From assembly GCF_001672915.1 (NCBI RefSeq), contig NZ_LZKR01000165.1:1-64000 (forward strand): 64,000 bases of DNA, read 5' to 3'. The position numbers were made by a program, and so were the translations under genes. Source of the DNA: Mycobacterium sp. 1245805.9. Lineage in GTDB: Bacteria; Actinomycetota; Actinomycetes; Mycobacteriales; Mycobacteriaceae. Every line of letters starts with the position of its first letter. Within the stretch, counting starts at the first letter, position 1. The notes under the pieces are model-generated. The model did not search any database. It was not told the DNA's origin and saw nothing but the letters and a program-made list of their open reading frames with translations. Shown here in pieces: positions 51,262-59,850 of this stretch.

Positions 51262-51452
51262 GTCGCGTCATCGTCGACCCCGACCTTTGCACGGGGCACG
51301 GCCGCTGCTACACCCTGGCGCCCGACGTCTTCGACGCCGACGAGGTAGGTCACTGCGTGGTGCGCGTCGAGGAGGTCTCGGGCGAGCTCGAGGCGCAGGC
51401 CAAAACAGGTGAGCAGAACTGCCCCGAACAGGCAATCACGCTGTCGCCCTGA
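51258..51452 (+). CDS. P450-linked ferredoxin with a CxxHxxC cluster motif
   Basis: A 64-residue ferredoxin: RVIVDPDLCTGHGRCYTLAPDVF ... NCPEQAI. Three cluster Cys are present and the usual central Cys is His (C-TG-H-GR-C), the atypical ligand pattern seen in many mycobacterial P450-partner ferredoxins that hold a 3Fe-4S or mixed-ligand 4Fe-4S cluster. Start: the ATG at 51258 overlaps the P450 stop by 4 bp. It is convergent with the alcohol dehydrogenase gene, which ends 3 bp away. Confidence 0.92.
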   Translation: MSRVIVDPDLCTGHGRCYTLAPDVFDADEVGHCVVRVEEVSGELEAQAKTGEQNCPEQAITLSP

Positions 51453-51455
51453 GGA

Positions 51456-52538
51456 TTACGCGAAGCACACCACGCTGCGCGCCCCTCGCCCGGCGGACAT
51501 GTCGGTGAACGCCGCCTCGACGTCGTCGATCCCGATCCGCCGCGTCACCAACGCTTCGAGGTCGAGCTTGCCGCGTTGGGCCAGCGCGGCCAGCACCGGG
51601 ATGTCGCGCGCGGGGTCGCTGGCGCCGTAGACGCTGCCCTGGATCGTCTTGCCGTCGGCCATCAACGACAGTGCGGGAAACGTCACCTCCTCGGCGATCC
51701 CGGCGGCGCCCACCAGGGTCACCTTGCCGCCGCGGCGGGTGGCCTCGTAGGCCAGGCACATCGTGGCCGGCTTGCCCACCACCTCGATCCCGTGGTCGAC
51801 GCCGAGGCCCCCGGTGAGGTCGCGCACCGCGGCGACGACGTCGGACTCGCTGGCGTCGATGGTGTCGGTTGCCCCGTTGGCCACCGCGGCGGGAAGCTGA
51901 CCGGCGGCCCGGTCGGCGGCGATGATCGGCGCCGCGCCGGCCAGCCGCGCGCCTTGGATGGCGGCCAAACCCACACCGCCGCAACCGATTACGAGCACGC
52001 TCTCCCCCGGGCGCACGGCCGCGGTGCGCATCACCGCACCGACCCCGGTGGTCACGCCGCAGCCCAGCAGCGCCGCGAGATCGAGCGGCAGCGACTCGTC
52101 GACGGGCACGACCGCCGCGGCCGGCAGCAGCGTTTCCTCGGCCAGCGAGCCGACGCCCATTCCCGGCCACACCGGGGCGCCGGCGCCCTCGGCGTACGGG
52201 CCGCCGTAGGCGTGGTCGTAGCCGTGCACGCACAGCTGGGCCTCGCCGCGCAGGCAATGTGGACAGGAGCGGCACGGCACGTTCCACGTCAACACCACAT
52301 GGTCCCCCGGGCTGACGGTGGTGACCTCGCCGCCGACCTCGGCGATAATCCCCGCGCCCTCGTGCCCGAGCGTCGATGGCAGCAGCGTCGGTATCGCCCC
52401 GTCGCGCAACGACAGATCGCTGTGGCACACCCCGCTGGCGTGCAGCCGCACCCGAACCTCGTGGCCACCCAGCGGTCGCAGCGCGAGGTCCTCCACCGCC
52501 GTCGGCTGTCCGACCTCGCGCAGCACGACCGCCTTCAT
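51456..52538 (-). CDS. Zinc-dependent alcohol dehydrogenase (class III-like MDR)
   Basis: A 360-residue medium-chain dehydrogenase. Catalytic zinc ligands are in GVCHSDLSL and LGHEGAG. The structural zinc Cys cluster is CRSCPHCLRGEAQLC. The NAD site is VIGCGGVGLAAIQGARLAGA with Asp at the end of the second strand (AADRA), favouring NAD. The substrate is probably an alcohol in the P450 pathway nearby. Start: the ATG at 52536-52538 (MKAVVLREVG); open frame upstream is antisense to the aldehyde dehydrogenase. The aldehyde dehydrogenase is divergent from it across 75 bp, suggesting shared regulation. Confidence 0.9.
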   Translation of the reverse strand: MKAVVLREVGQPTAVEDLALRPLGGHEVRVRLHASGVCHSDLSLRDGAIPTLLPSTLGHEGAGIIAEVGGEVTTVSPGDHVVLTWNVPCRSCPHCLRGEAQLCVHGYDHAYGGPYAEGAGAPVWPGMGVGSLAEETLLPAAAVVPVDESLPLDLAALLGCGVTTGVGAVMRTAAVRPGESVLVIGCGGVGLAAIQGARLAGAAPIIAADRAAGQLPAAVANGATDTIDASESDVVAAVRDLTGGLGVDHGIEVVGKPATMCLAYEATRRGGKVTLVGAAGIAEEVTFPALSLMADGKTIQGSVYGASDPARDIPVLAALAQRGKLDLEALVTRRIGIDDVEAAFTDMSAGRGARSVVCFA

Positions 52539-52613
52539 CGGACCAAAAATGTGATCGGCGTCATAGCGACCTACGATGGCGGGACAACCGCACCGGGTCA
52601 AGGGAGACGGACG

Positions 52614-54098
52614 ATGACAACCACGGTCCACAAAGCGCCGGCGACGGATTCGGTCTTGACGATCGGCGGCAAGCCGCAGGAAGGCGCCGCCGGCACCTAC
52701 CCCGTACACAACCCGGCCCGCCCGGCCGAGCTCGTCGGCCACGCGCCCGCCGCCGACCGCGCACAACTGGACGCCGCGGTGTCGGCGGCGCCGCGCGCCG
52801 CCCCGGACTGGCGGGCGCTCGGCGTCGCCGAGCGGGTCGCCGCCATCTCGGTCGCCGCAGCCACCGCCGCCGAACAGCTGGCCGCCCGCGACGGCGCGCG
52901 GCTTTACACCCGCGAGCACGGCAAGGTGCTCACCGAGGCGAACTTCGAGATCAGCACCGGGCCCGGCCTCGCCGCGCTGATCGGGTCGATGGCCGAGGCG
53001 GCGCTGGCGCCTGAGCAGGTCGACCCCGGCTCCCTTTATCCGCGGCTGCACCGGGAGCCGTACGGCGTAGCCGCGCTGGTGCTGCCGTTCAACTGGCCAC
53101 TGGCGCTGACGATGACGAAGCTGGCGTCGGCGCTGACGGCGGGCAACACCGCCGTCGTCAAGGTGCCGCCGAGTTGTCCGCTGGCGGCGCTGCAGCTCGC
53201 CGGGGCGGTGGCCGCGGCGCTGCCGCCGGGCGTGGTGAACGTCCTGTCCGGACCGGGCAGCGAGCTGGCCCAGGCGCTGGTGACCCACCCGGGAATCGAC
53301 CTGATCTCGCTGACCGGCGGCGTCGCCACCGGGCGCGCCGTGATGGCGGCCGCCGCGGCGCGCCTCACCCCGGTGCTGCTCGAGCTCGGCGGCAACGACG
53401 CCGCGATCATCGCTTCGGACATCGAGGTCACCGACGAGCTGGTGGAGCGGCTGGTCACGGCGACCTACACCACCGGCGGCCAGGTCTGCATGGCGATCAA
53501 GCGGCTGTACGCGCCCGCCGACAAGGTCGGCGAGCTCGCCGACGCGGTGCTCGCGCGCTGCGAGCGCGAGGTGATCGGCGACGGCCTCGCCGACGAGACC
53601 ACGCTCGGCCCGCTGCACACCGCCGCCGGGCGCGACCGGGTCGCCGCGCTGGTCGACGACGCCGCGGCCCGGGGCGCTTGCGTTCGCACGGCGGGTCGGA
53701 TCCGCGCGGCCGACGTCGACGCCGGTGGCTACTTCGCGCTGCCGACCGTCGTCACCGACCTCGCCCCGGATTCGCGGCTGGCCACCGAGGAGCAGTTCGG
53801 CCCGGTGCTGCCGATCTTCGGCTACGACGAGATCGAGGAGGCCGTAACCGCCGCCAACGCAACGGAATTCGGCCTCACCGCGTCGGTCTGGACCGGCGAC
53901 GACGCGCTCGCCGACCGGATCACGAGCCAGCTCGTCGCGGGCACGGTCAGCGTCAACTGCCACGGGTTGGCCGCGCAGGACCCGCGGCTGCCGTTCGGCG
54001 GCTGCGGCCAGTCGGGCCTCGGCCGTGAGCTCGGCGTCGACGGGATCCGGGCGTTCACCCAGCCGCGGACGTTCGTCCGGCACCCCGTGCCGAACTAG
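52614..54098 (+). CDS. Aldehyde dehydrogenase, NAD(P)-dependent
   Basis: A 494-residue ALDH-superfamily enzyme: NFNW-like LPFNWPLALTMTKLASALTAGN, cofactor loop SLTGGVATGRAVM, catalytic Glu in LLELGGNDAAI, and catalytic Cys in TTGGQVCMAIKR. The C-terminus has PFGGCGQSGLGRELG. It probably oxidises the aldehyde made by the alcohol dehydrogenase next door. Start: the ATG at 52614, 7 bp after AGGGAG. Its 3' end overlaps the convergent STAND-WD40 gene by 4 bp. Confidence 0.92.
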   Translation: MTTTVHKAPATDSVLTIGGKPQEGAAGTYPVHNPARPAELVGHAPAADRAQLDAAVSAAPRAAPDWRALGVAERVAAISVAAATAAEQLAARDGARLYTREHGKVLTEANFEISTGPGLAALIGSMAEAALAPEQVDPGSLYPRLHREPYGVAALVLPFNWPLALTMTKLASALTAGNTAVVKVPPSCPLAALQLAGAVAAALPPGVVNVLSGPGSELAQALVTHPGIDLISLTGGVATGRAVMAAAAARLTPVLLELGGNDAAIIASDIEVTDELVERLVTATYTTGGQVCMAIKRLYAPADKVGELADAVLARCEREVIGDGLADETTLGPLHTAAGRDRVAALVDDAAARGACVRTAGRIRAADVDAGGYFALPTVVTDLAPDSRLATEEQFGPVLPIFGYDEIEEAVTAANATEFGLTASVWTGDDALADRITSQLVAGTVSVNCHGLAAQDPRLPFGGCGQSGLGRELGVDGIRAFTQPRTFVRHPVPN

Positions 54099-57000
54099 CC
54101 GCTACCCGCGATCGGCAGTCCGGGGCACAGCTTGACGTAGCCCATGTCGGGCGACACCCAATCGCGCCACTGCTGGCGGCTCATGTTCGAGGTCAGCTTG
54201 GCGCACAACATCTCCGGCGACGCGTCCGCCGGCCACAGCCGCACGGTGGTGTCGGCGCCTGCGGAGGCCAGCCGTTGCCCGTCGGGGCTGAATGCCACGC
54301 TGAGCACCGGGCCGGTGTGGCCCTCGAGGTAGGCGCCGAACGGTTGGCCCGTCGTGGCGTCCCAAAGCTGCAGCGTGCCTTCGCTTTCCGCGGTGGCCAG
54401 CCGTCGTCCGTTGGGGCTGAAGGCCACGGCGTTCACGGTGTCGCCGGTTCCTCTCAGGGGGTCGCCGACCGGTTGTCCGGTTCCCGCGTCCCACAAACGC
54501 ACCGTCTGGTCGCCGCTCGCGGTGGCCAACCGGCGCCCGTCCGGGCTGAACGCCACGCCGAACACCGGGCCGGCGTGGTCGGCGAGGACGGCGAGCGATC
54601 GGCCGGTGCCCGCATCCCAGAGCCGCACCGTCTGGTCGACACTGGCCGAAGCCAGCCGGCGGCCGTCGGGACTGAACACCACGCTGTCCACCCGGCGGGT
54701 GTGGCCGGTGAGGGCGATCGACTTGCCGGTGGCGGCGTCCCAGAGCCGCACCGTCTGGTCGTCCCCGGCCGACGCCAGCTGGCGGCCGTCGGGGCTGAAC
54801 GCCACGCTGAGCACGGGGCCGGTGTGGCCGATGAGGGGCGCGCCGACCGGTTGGCCGGTTCCCGCGTCCCACAGCCGCACCGTCTGATCGTCACCGGCCG
54901 AGGCGACGCGACGCCCGTCGGGACTGAACGCCACGGTGTTCACGTTGCCGGCGTGGCCGCGCAGGGGCGCGCCGACCGGTTGCCCGGTCCCGGCGTCCCA
55001 CAGCCGCACCGTCTGGTCGTCGCTGGCCGAGGCGAGGCGGTGGCCGTCGGGGCTGAACGCCACGCTGTTCACTTTGCTGGTGTGGCCGACCATGGGTGCG
55101 CCGAACGGCAGGCCGGCGTCCCACAGCCGGACCGTGGCGTCGCTGCTGGCGGTCGCCAGCCGGTGCCCGTCGGCGCTGAACACCACCCCGTTCACGATGC
55201 CGCTGTGGCCGACGAGCAATGGGCCCCGGTCGTGGCCGGCGTCGGCGTCCCACAGCCGCACGGTCTGGTCAGCGCTCGCGCTGGCCAGCCGGTGTCCGGC
55301 GGGGTCGAACGCCACGCTCTGCACCGGCCCGGTATGACCGGTGAGCGGCGCACCCACCGGTTGCCCTGTGTCGGCATCCCATATCCGGACCGTCGTATCC
55401 ATGCTCGCCGAAGCCAGCCGGTGCCCGTCGGGGCTGAACGCCACGCTGAGCACCGGGCCGATGTGGCCGACCAGGGGGGCGCCGACCGGTTGGCCGGTCC
55501 GGGCGTCCCACAGGCGCACGGTCTGGTCGTCGCTCGCGGTCGCCAGCAGCCGCCCGTCGGGGCTGTACGCCACACCGACCACCGAGCCCGTGTGACCGAC
55601 GAGCCGGGGACCGGGCGCGTATCCGGCCCGGGCATCCCACAGCTGCACGGTGCGGTCACTGCTCGCGCTGGCCAGCCAGTTCCCGTCCGGACTGAACGCC
55701 ACTCCGAGCACCGAACCGGTGTGATCGCGCAGCGGGGCGCCGACCTGGTGGCCCGTCTCGGCGTCCCAGATCCGGACCGTCTTGTCCATGCTCGCGGAAG
55801 CCACCCGGCGCCCGTCGGGGCTGAACGCCACGCCGATCACGTTGTCCTGGTGACCCGTCATCGCGGCGCCGACCGGTTGGCCGGTCTCGGCGTTCCAGAC
55901 CCGCACCGTCTTGTCGAGGCCCACGCTGGCAAGCCGGCGCCCGTCGGGGCTGAACGCCACGCCGTTCACCGCGCCGGTGTGCCCGGTGATGATTTTGAGG
56001 GTGCTGGCTCGTTGGGCCACCGCGGTGTAGAGCGGGCCGTCGTCGGCGGGGGTGAGCAGGGCGCGCGCGGCGAGGATTTGCTGGAAGGCCCGCGCGTCCC
56101 CGCCGGGCTGGGTGCCGGCCAGCATGTCCTGCGCCTCGCCGATGAGAATCTGCCGCTGGGTGAGCAGCTTCTGGTGCAGCTGGACCTGCGCCTCGTGTCG
56201 CGCTTGGACGGCCTGCACACCGAGCATCACGGCGACGAGAGCGACGACGGCGGTGACCGCCAACGCGGCGGCGAGGATCTGTAAGCGTTTCCGCAGCGCG
56301 GCCGCGCGCCGCTGGACGGCTTCCAGTCCGGCTTGCTCGCCGTCGGCGCGGGATGCCAACGCCGCCTTGGTCTTTCCCGTGCGCCGCCGGTCTCGGTGTT
56401 CGCGCACCGCGTCGGTGAGCACATCGTGGCTGAGTTCGATGCGCTGCGCACCGTAGCGCTCCTCGAGCCGGAGCAGCCGCGAGGCGATCAACCGGGTCAG
56501 TTCGTCCTCGGTGAGCCGCGAAGGCACGGCCTCCTCGCGGACATAGCTGTCGCGGAAACCCTTCTCGGTGATGAGCTCGGACTCGATGAACTGCGCGACG
56601 CGCGGGGAAAGATCGCCCACGCAGGCCAGGTAGTAGTTCGACAGGATGTCCCGCCTGGCGTCCTGGACCAGCAGATCGTCGAAGTGGCTCTGCCCGCGCC
56701 GCTTGCGCTCCTCGTTGAGCTCGCGGCAGAACAGGCTGAGCAGCGCGGGTTCCACCTCCACGGCATCGAAGTCGTCGCCGGGATGATCGACATCGGCAAA
56801 CGGGCCGCCGCGGACCCGGTGCAGGTCCTCGCCCGCGACGATGCCCACCACCCGGCGTGCCAGCGAACGGGGCATCATCTCTTCGGCCGGTTTGTACACC
56901 GCATCGACTGCCTCGCTTGTCCCCATGGGCAACAGGCGCACCCGCGACTGCCCGAGCGAGGGGATGGCCTGGCGCCACTCGTCGAGGTCGGGAACAGATT

Positions 57001-57568
57001 CCTCCCGCAGGCAGATCAGTAACTTGTAATTGCCCTTCGGCTCGGCCAGCTCACCGAACTCATTTCTGAAGTCCCGAACGAGGTCCGCAACCCGCTGAGC
57101 GGGTGCACAGAGTTCCTCGAACTGATCGAGGACGATCACCGGCGTCAGCGGCTCGCCCCGCTCGCTTCGGATTTCGAAGTCGTCGCGATGCAGATATTCC
57201 GAAAGCGATTCATCCCCCGAGGGCGGCAGCACCGGATCGGGCACATCGGCCCGAATCGAGCCGTAGACCGATTGACGCAATTGGTGAGCGAGGGGCGCAG
57301 CGCCCGGCGCGAGGTCGAAGCGCACGTAAACCGGCAGAAAATGGTTGTCGCGCAGCAACGGGAACAGCCCCGCCCGCAGCAACGATGTCTTGCCGACACC
57401 GGACCGTCCGTACAACAGGGTGACCGGAGCGTCGAGAACGCAGCTCAGCAGTGTGGTCGACTCATGGCCACGCCCGTGGAAGAACGCGTGTGCGTATTCC
57501 TCAAACGACTCGAGCCCCGGCCACGGGTTTTCGCTGTCGATCTGTTCGGCCGCCGTCGCGCGCGTCAT
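54095..57568 (-). CDS. STAND-type NTPase with 14 WD40 repeats
   Basis: A 1157-residue protein. Domain order: a P-loop NTPase with Walker A LLYGRSGVGKTSLL (Lys60) and Walker B VIVLDQFEEL (Asp148), a winged-helix-like region (ELITEKGFRDSYVREEAVPSRLTEDELTRLIASRLLR), a transmembrane helix or hydrophobic hinge (about 430-455), an alpha linker, 14 WD40 repeats (about 528-1115), and a short C-terminal tail with two Cys. STAND NTPases are ligand-gated scaffolds used in signalling, defence or differentiation. The 14 repeats suit two seven-blade propellers. No partner effector gene is adjacent. ATG start at 57566-57568. Confidence 0.88.
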   Translation of the reverse strand: MTRATAAEQIDSENPWPGLESFEEYAHAFFHGRGHESTTLLSCVLDAPVTLLYGRSGVGKTSLLRAGLFPLLRDNHFLPVYVRFDLAPGAAPLAHQLRQSVYGSIRADVPDPVLPPSGDESLSEYLHRDDFEIRSERGEPLTPVIVLDQFEELCAPAQRVADLVRDFRNEFGELAEPKGNYKLLICLREESVPDLDEWRQAIPSLGQSRVRLLPMGTSEAVDAVYKPAEEMMPRSLARRVVGIVAGEDLHRVRGGPFADVDHPGDDFDAVEVEPALLSLFCRELNEERKRRGQSHFDDLLVQDARRDILSNYYLACVGDLSPRVAQFIESELITEKGFRDSYVREEAVPSRLTEDELTRLIASRLLRLEERYGAQRIELSHDVLTDAVREHRDRRRTGKTKAALASRADGEQAGLEAVQRRAAALRKRLQILAAALAVTAVVALVAVMLGVQAVQARHEAQVQLHQKLLTQRQILIGEAQDMLAGTQPGGDARAFQQILAARALLTPADDGPLYTAVAQRASTLKIITGHTGAVNGVAFSPDGRRLASVGLDKTVRVWNAETGQPVGAAMTGHQDNVIGVAFSPDGRRVASASMDKTVRIWDAETGHQVGAPLRDHTGSVLGVAFSPDGNWLASASSDRTVQLWDARAGYAPGPRLVGHTGSVVGVAYSPDGRLLATASDDQTVRLWDARTGQPVGAPLVGHIGPVLSVAFSPDGHRLASASMDTTVRIWDADTGQPVGAPLTGHTGPVQSVAFDPAGHRLASASADQTVRLWDADAGHDRGPLLVGHSGIVNGVVFSADGHRLATASSDATVRLWDAGLPFGAPMVGHTSKVNSVAFSPDGHRLASASDDQTVRLWDAGTGQPVGAPLRGHAGNVNTVAFSPDGRRVASAGDDQTVRLWDAGTGQPVGAPLIGHTGPVLSVAFSPDGRQLASAGDDQTVRLWDAATGKSIALTGHTRRVDSVVFSPDGRRLASASVDQTVRLWDAGTGRSLAVLADHAGPVFGVAFSPDGRRLATASGDQTVRLWDAGTGQPVGDPLRGTGDTVNAVAFSPNGRRLATAESEGTLQLWDATTGQPFGAYLEGHTGPVLSVAFSPDGQRLASAGADTTVRLWPADASPEMLCAKLTSNMSRQQWRDWVSPDMGYVKLCPGLPIAGSG
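54224..55984 (-). repeat. Tandem array of 14 WD40-coding units
   Basis: Fourteen consecutive units of about 126-129 bp encode the consensus GHTGPVLSVAFSPDGRRLASA followed by DDQTVRLWDA-TGQPVG. Several units are nearly identical at the protein level and share long nucleotide stretches, while others have drifted (GTGDTVNAVAFSPNG; VGHSGIVNGVVFSADG). Such near-identity points to recent duplication or gene conversion. The array is prone to copy-number change and to collapse in short-read assembly. Confidence 0.88.
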
Positions 57569-57898
57569 GGCGCGTCACCAAACCCCAAGCGCAAGAAGAC
57601 ATCCGGAGCCCGCAGCGCCCCCCACTCCGGCTTGGCCGAGACAACCGGGATCGACGAACGGATCGTTCGGCGGATCGCGGTCAAGTCTTACGCTCCCATG
57701 CGTCCCCCGGGCCTACAAAAGCCCAAGATAAGCGGATGGTCAGGGTGTCGGAGGCTAAATCACTTTTTTCATATCTGCAAGCCCAAAAGGATATCTCGGC
57801 TGTTTCTAGACTAGCCGTGCGGCCGGTTCACCGGTTTTCCTGCACGGCAAGGTGTTTGCGGCTCCCGATGGGGCGGCGAACGCGGGTAGAGTGGCTCG
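57569..57898. other. 330-bp divergent gap between the STAND-WD40 and sulfite-oxidase-like genes
   Basis: I find no convincing gene here. The middle (57750-57815) is less GC-rich than its flanks (ATCACTTTTTTCATATCTGC, GATATCTCGGCTGTTTCTAG). At 57814-57848 the arms GCCGTGC and GCACGGC enclose an inner CCGG-TTCA-CCGG stem. The gap must hold both gene promoters, but I cannot place -10/-35 boxes with confidence. Confidence 0.4.
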
Positions 57899-59437
57899 AT
57901 GGCCGTCGCCCCCTCGAATGAGCGGATGATCGCAGGCGTCGCCGCCGCGTCCGTTTCGCTCGGGGTGGCGCAGCTGGTGGGCATTCCATTCGGCGCGCAG
58001 GCCGATGCGCGCGCCGCGATCGGCGCGGTTGCCGTCGACGTGACACCGGGGCCCGTCAAAGAGTGGGGCATTCAGACCCTCGGCTCGCTGGACAAGCCCT
58101 TCGTGGCCGTCGTGGTTCTGGTGGCGATCGCCACGATCGCCGCCATCGCCGGGAGCCTCGAGACCCCGCGCCGCCCGGTCGGGAGCGCCACGATCGGGGC
58201 GGCGGGCGTCCTCGGATGCCTCGCGGTCCTGTCACGGCCGGGCGCGACGGCCGTCGACACGATCCCGACGCTGGTCGGCGCCGTCTGCGGCGTGGCGACC
58301 CTTCGTTTGCTGACCCGTCGGATCTGGTCGGGCTTGGACGGCTCGGCCGCCGACGACGCGCCGGACGCCGGCAGGCGCAGGCTGGTCATGCTGGGATTGC
58401 TCGGATTCGGAGTGGTGAGCGGCGTGGCGGGTGCGGTCATCACGCGGTTGGTGCATTCGGTGGCCGGCGACCGCACCGGCTTCGCGCTTCCCCGCCCGCG
58501 CACACCGGCGCCACCGATACCCGCCGACGTGCAGCCGAACGGCGTTGCGCTGCCGAGCTTTATCACCCCCAGCGCCGACTTCTACCGCGTGGACACCGCG
58601 CTGACCGTTCCCCAGCTCAGCCGCGGCGACTGGCGGCTGCGCATCCACGGCAAGGTGGACCGCGAAACCACCTACAGCTTTGACGACTTGGCCCGCTTCG
58701 ACGTCGTCGAAACGGTGACGACGCTGACCTGCGTGTCGAATCCCGTTGGCGGAAACCTGATTTCGACCGGGGTCTGGACGGGCTACCGCCTGGCCGACCT
58801 GCTGGCCGCGGCCGGCGTGCATAAAGACGCAGATATGGTGCTCTCGACGTCGATCGACGGGTTCACCGCCGGGACGCCCGTTCAGGCGCTCACCGACGGC
58901 CGCGCCGCGCTCCTGGCGGTCGGCCTCAACGGTCAACCGCTTCCGATCGAGCACGGCTATCCCGCCCGGCTGGTGGTTCCCGGGCTCTACGGTTACGTGT
59001 CGGCGACCAAGTGGGTCGTCGACTTGGAGCTGACCCGCTTCGACAAGGCGAAGGCGTACTGGACGCGGCAGGGCTGGGCGCCGCGCGCGCCCGTCAAGAC
59101 CCAGTCGCGGATCGACGTGCCGAAGGATGGTCAGCAGGTGCCGACGGGGCCCGTGGTCTTCGGCGGCGTCGCGTGGGCGCAGAATCGCGGCGTGCGGGGG
59201 GTCGAGGTCCTCATCGACGACGGGGTCTGGCAGCCCGCCGAGCAGGGCGCGAGTTATTCGAACGACACCTGGCGGTTGTGGCGCTTTGCCTGGCAGGCGA
59301 AAAGCCCTGGGAAGCATACGATCACCGTGCGCGCCACCGACAACACCGGAGCCACGCAAACGGCGGATCGGGTGGGTAGCGTCCCGGACGGCGCCACCGG
59401 CTGGCACTCGGTGGACTTCACCGTCGTGCAGGCGTGA
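57899..59437 (+). CDS. Membrane-anchored sulfite-oxidase-fold molybdopterin oxidoreductase
   Basis: A 512-residue protein. The N-terminal about 190 residues hold four or five transmembrane helices (for example 68-86, 96-115, 120-140, 162-185). The rest is an extracytoplasmic sulfite-oxidase-type domain: GDWRLRIHGKVDRETTYSFDDL, the molybdopterin Cys in TLTCVSNPVGGNLIST, GFTAGTPVQAL, EHGYPARLVVPGLYGYVSATKWV, and a C-terminal Ig-like dimerisation domain. It resembles Rv0218-type proteins in M. tuberculosis from memory. Substrate unknown. ATG start at 57899. Confidence 0.85.
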   Translation: MAVAPSNERMIAGVAAASVSLGVAQLVGIPFGAQADARAAIGAVAVDVTPGPVKEWGIQTLGSLDKPFVAVVVLVAIATIAAIAGSLETPRRPVGSATIGAAGVLGCLAVLSRPGATAVDTIPTLVGAVCGVATLRLLTRRIWSGLDGSAADDAPDAGRRRLVMLGLLGFGVVSGVAGAVITRLVHSVAGDRTGFALPRPRTPAPPIPADVQPNGVALPSFITPSADFYRVDTALTVPQLSRGDWRLRIHGKVDRETTYSFDDLARFDVVETVTTLTCVSNPVGGNLISTGVWTGYRLADLLAAAGVHKDADMVLSTSIDGFTAGTPVQALTDGRAALLAVGLNGQPLPIEHGYPARLVVPGLYGYVSATKWVVDLELTRFDKAKAYWTRQGWAPRAPVKTQSRIDVPKDGQQVPTGPVVFGGVAWAQNRGVRGVEVLIDDGVWQPAEQGASYSNDTWRLWRFAWQAKSPGKHTITVRATDNTGATQTADRVGSVPDGATGWHSVDFTVVQA

Positions 59438-59439
59438 CG

Positions 59440-59640
59440 CTACTTTGACGAGAGCTTCCGCCAGCTCAATGCCGCGATCACTATTCCGATGAGCACCGTG
59501 ATGGGCCCGATGATGGACCAGGTCGTGGTGTTGCTCATCGGGCTGCCGAGGAGCACTCCGAAGCCCTGAAGTGCCCAGATGAGGCCGAACAGCGCGACGA
59601 TCACCCCGAATGCCAGCGTGACGACGAAAGCCCTTCGCAT
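59440..59640 (-). CDS. Small two-helix membrane protein
   Basis: A 66-residue protein with two hydrophobic helices (about 5-30 and 42-60) and a basic end WRKLSSK. Not recognised. It is convergent with the sulfite-oxidase-like gene, whose stop is 2 bp away. ATG start at 59638-59640. The helix pattern and tidy packing support a real gene, but the small size leaves doubt. The 210 bp between it and the P450 at 59851 hold the P450 promoter and no other gene I can see. Confidence 0.6.
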   Translation of the reverse strand: MRRAFVVTLAFGVIVALFGLIWALQGFGVLLGSPMSNTTTWSIIGPITVLIGIVIAALSWRKLSSK

Positions 59641-59850
59641 ATAGGGAGGCTACGCCGGTGTGCGCTCACGGCGTCGCGTGTGTACCGGTGGCGGAAAAGT
59701 CGCGAGATCCGCGCCCTGGACTCACACGCAAAGCCCTGACTACACAACCGCCTAACACAAACTGGGGTAGTCGACTACGCGTGTGACGCGCTCCCCCGCC
59801 ACCAACACTTCGAGGTGAAGGCACCGCACCGACGACCTCTGGGGACGACC

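Noticed and set aside
54224-55984. Possible CRISPR-like array because of regular about 129-bp period
   Set aside because: The period is coding and in frame, and the protein shows clear WD40 consensus; repeat size is far too long for CRISPR.
54275-56284. Long plus-strand frame opposite the WD40 array, looking like a repetitive protein
   Set aside because: The repeats are only the complement of the WD40-coding units.
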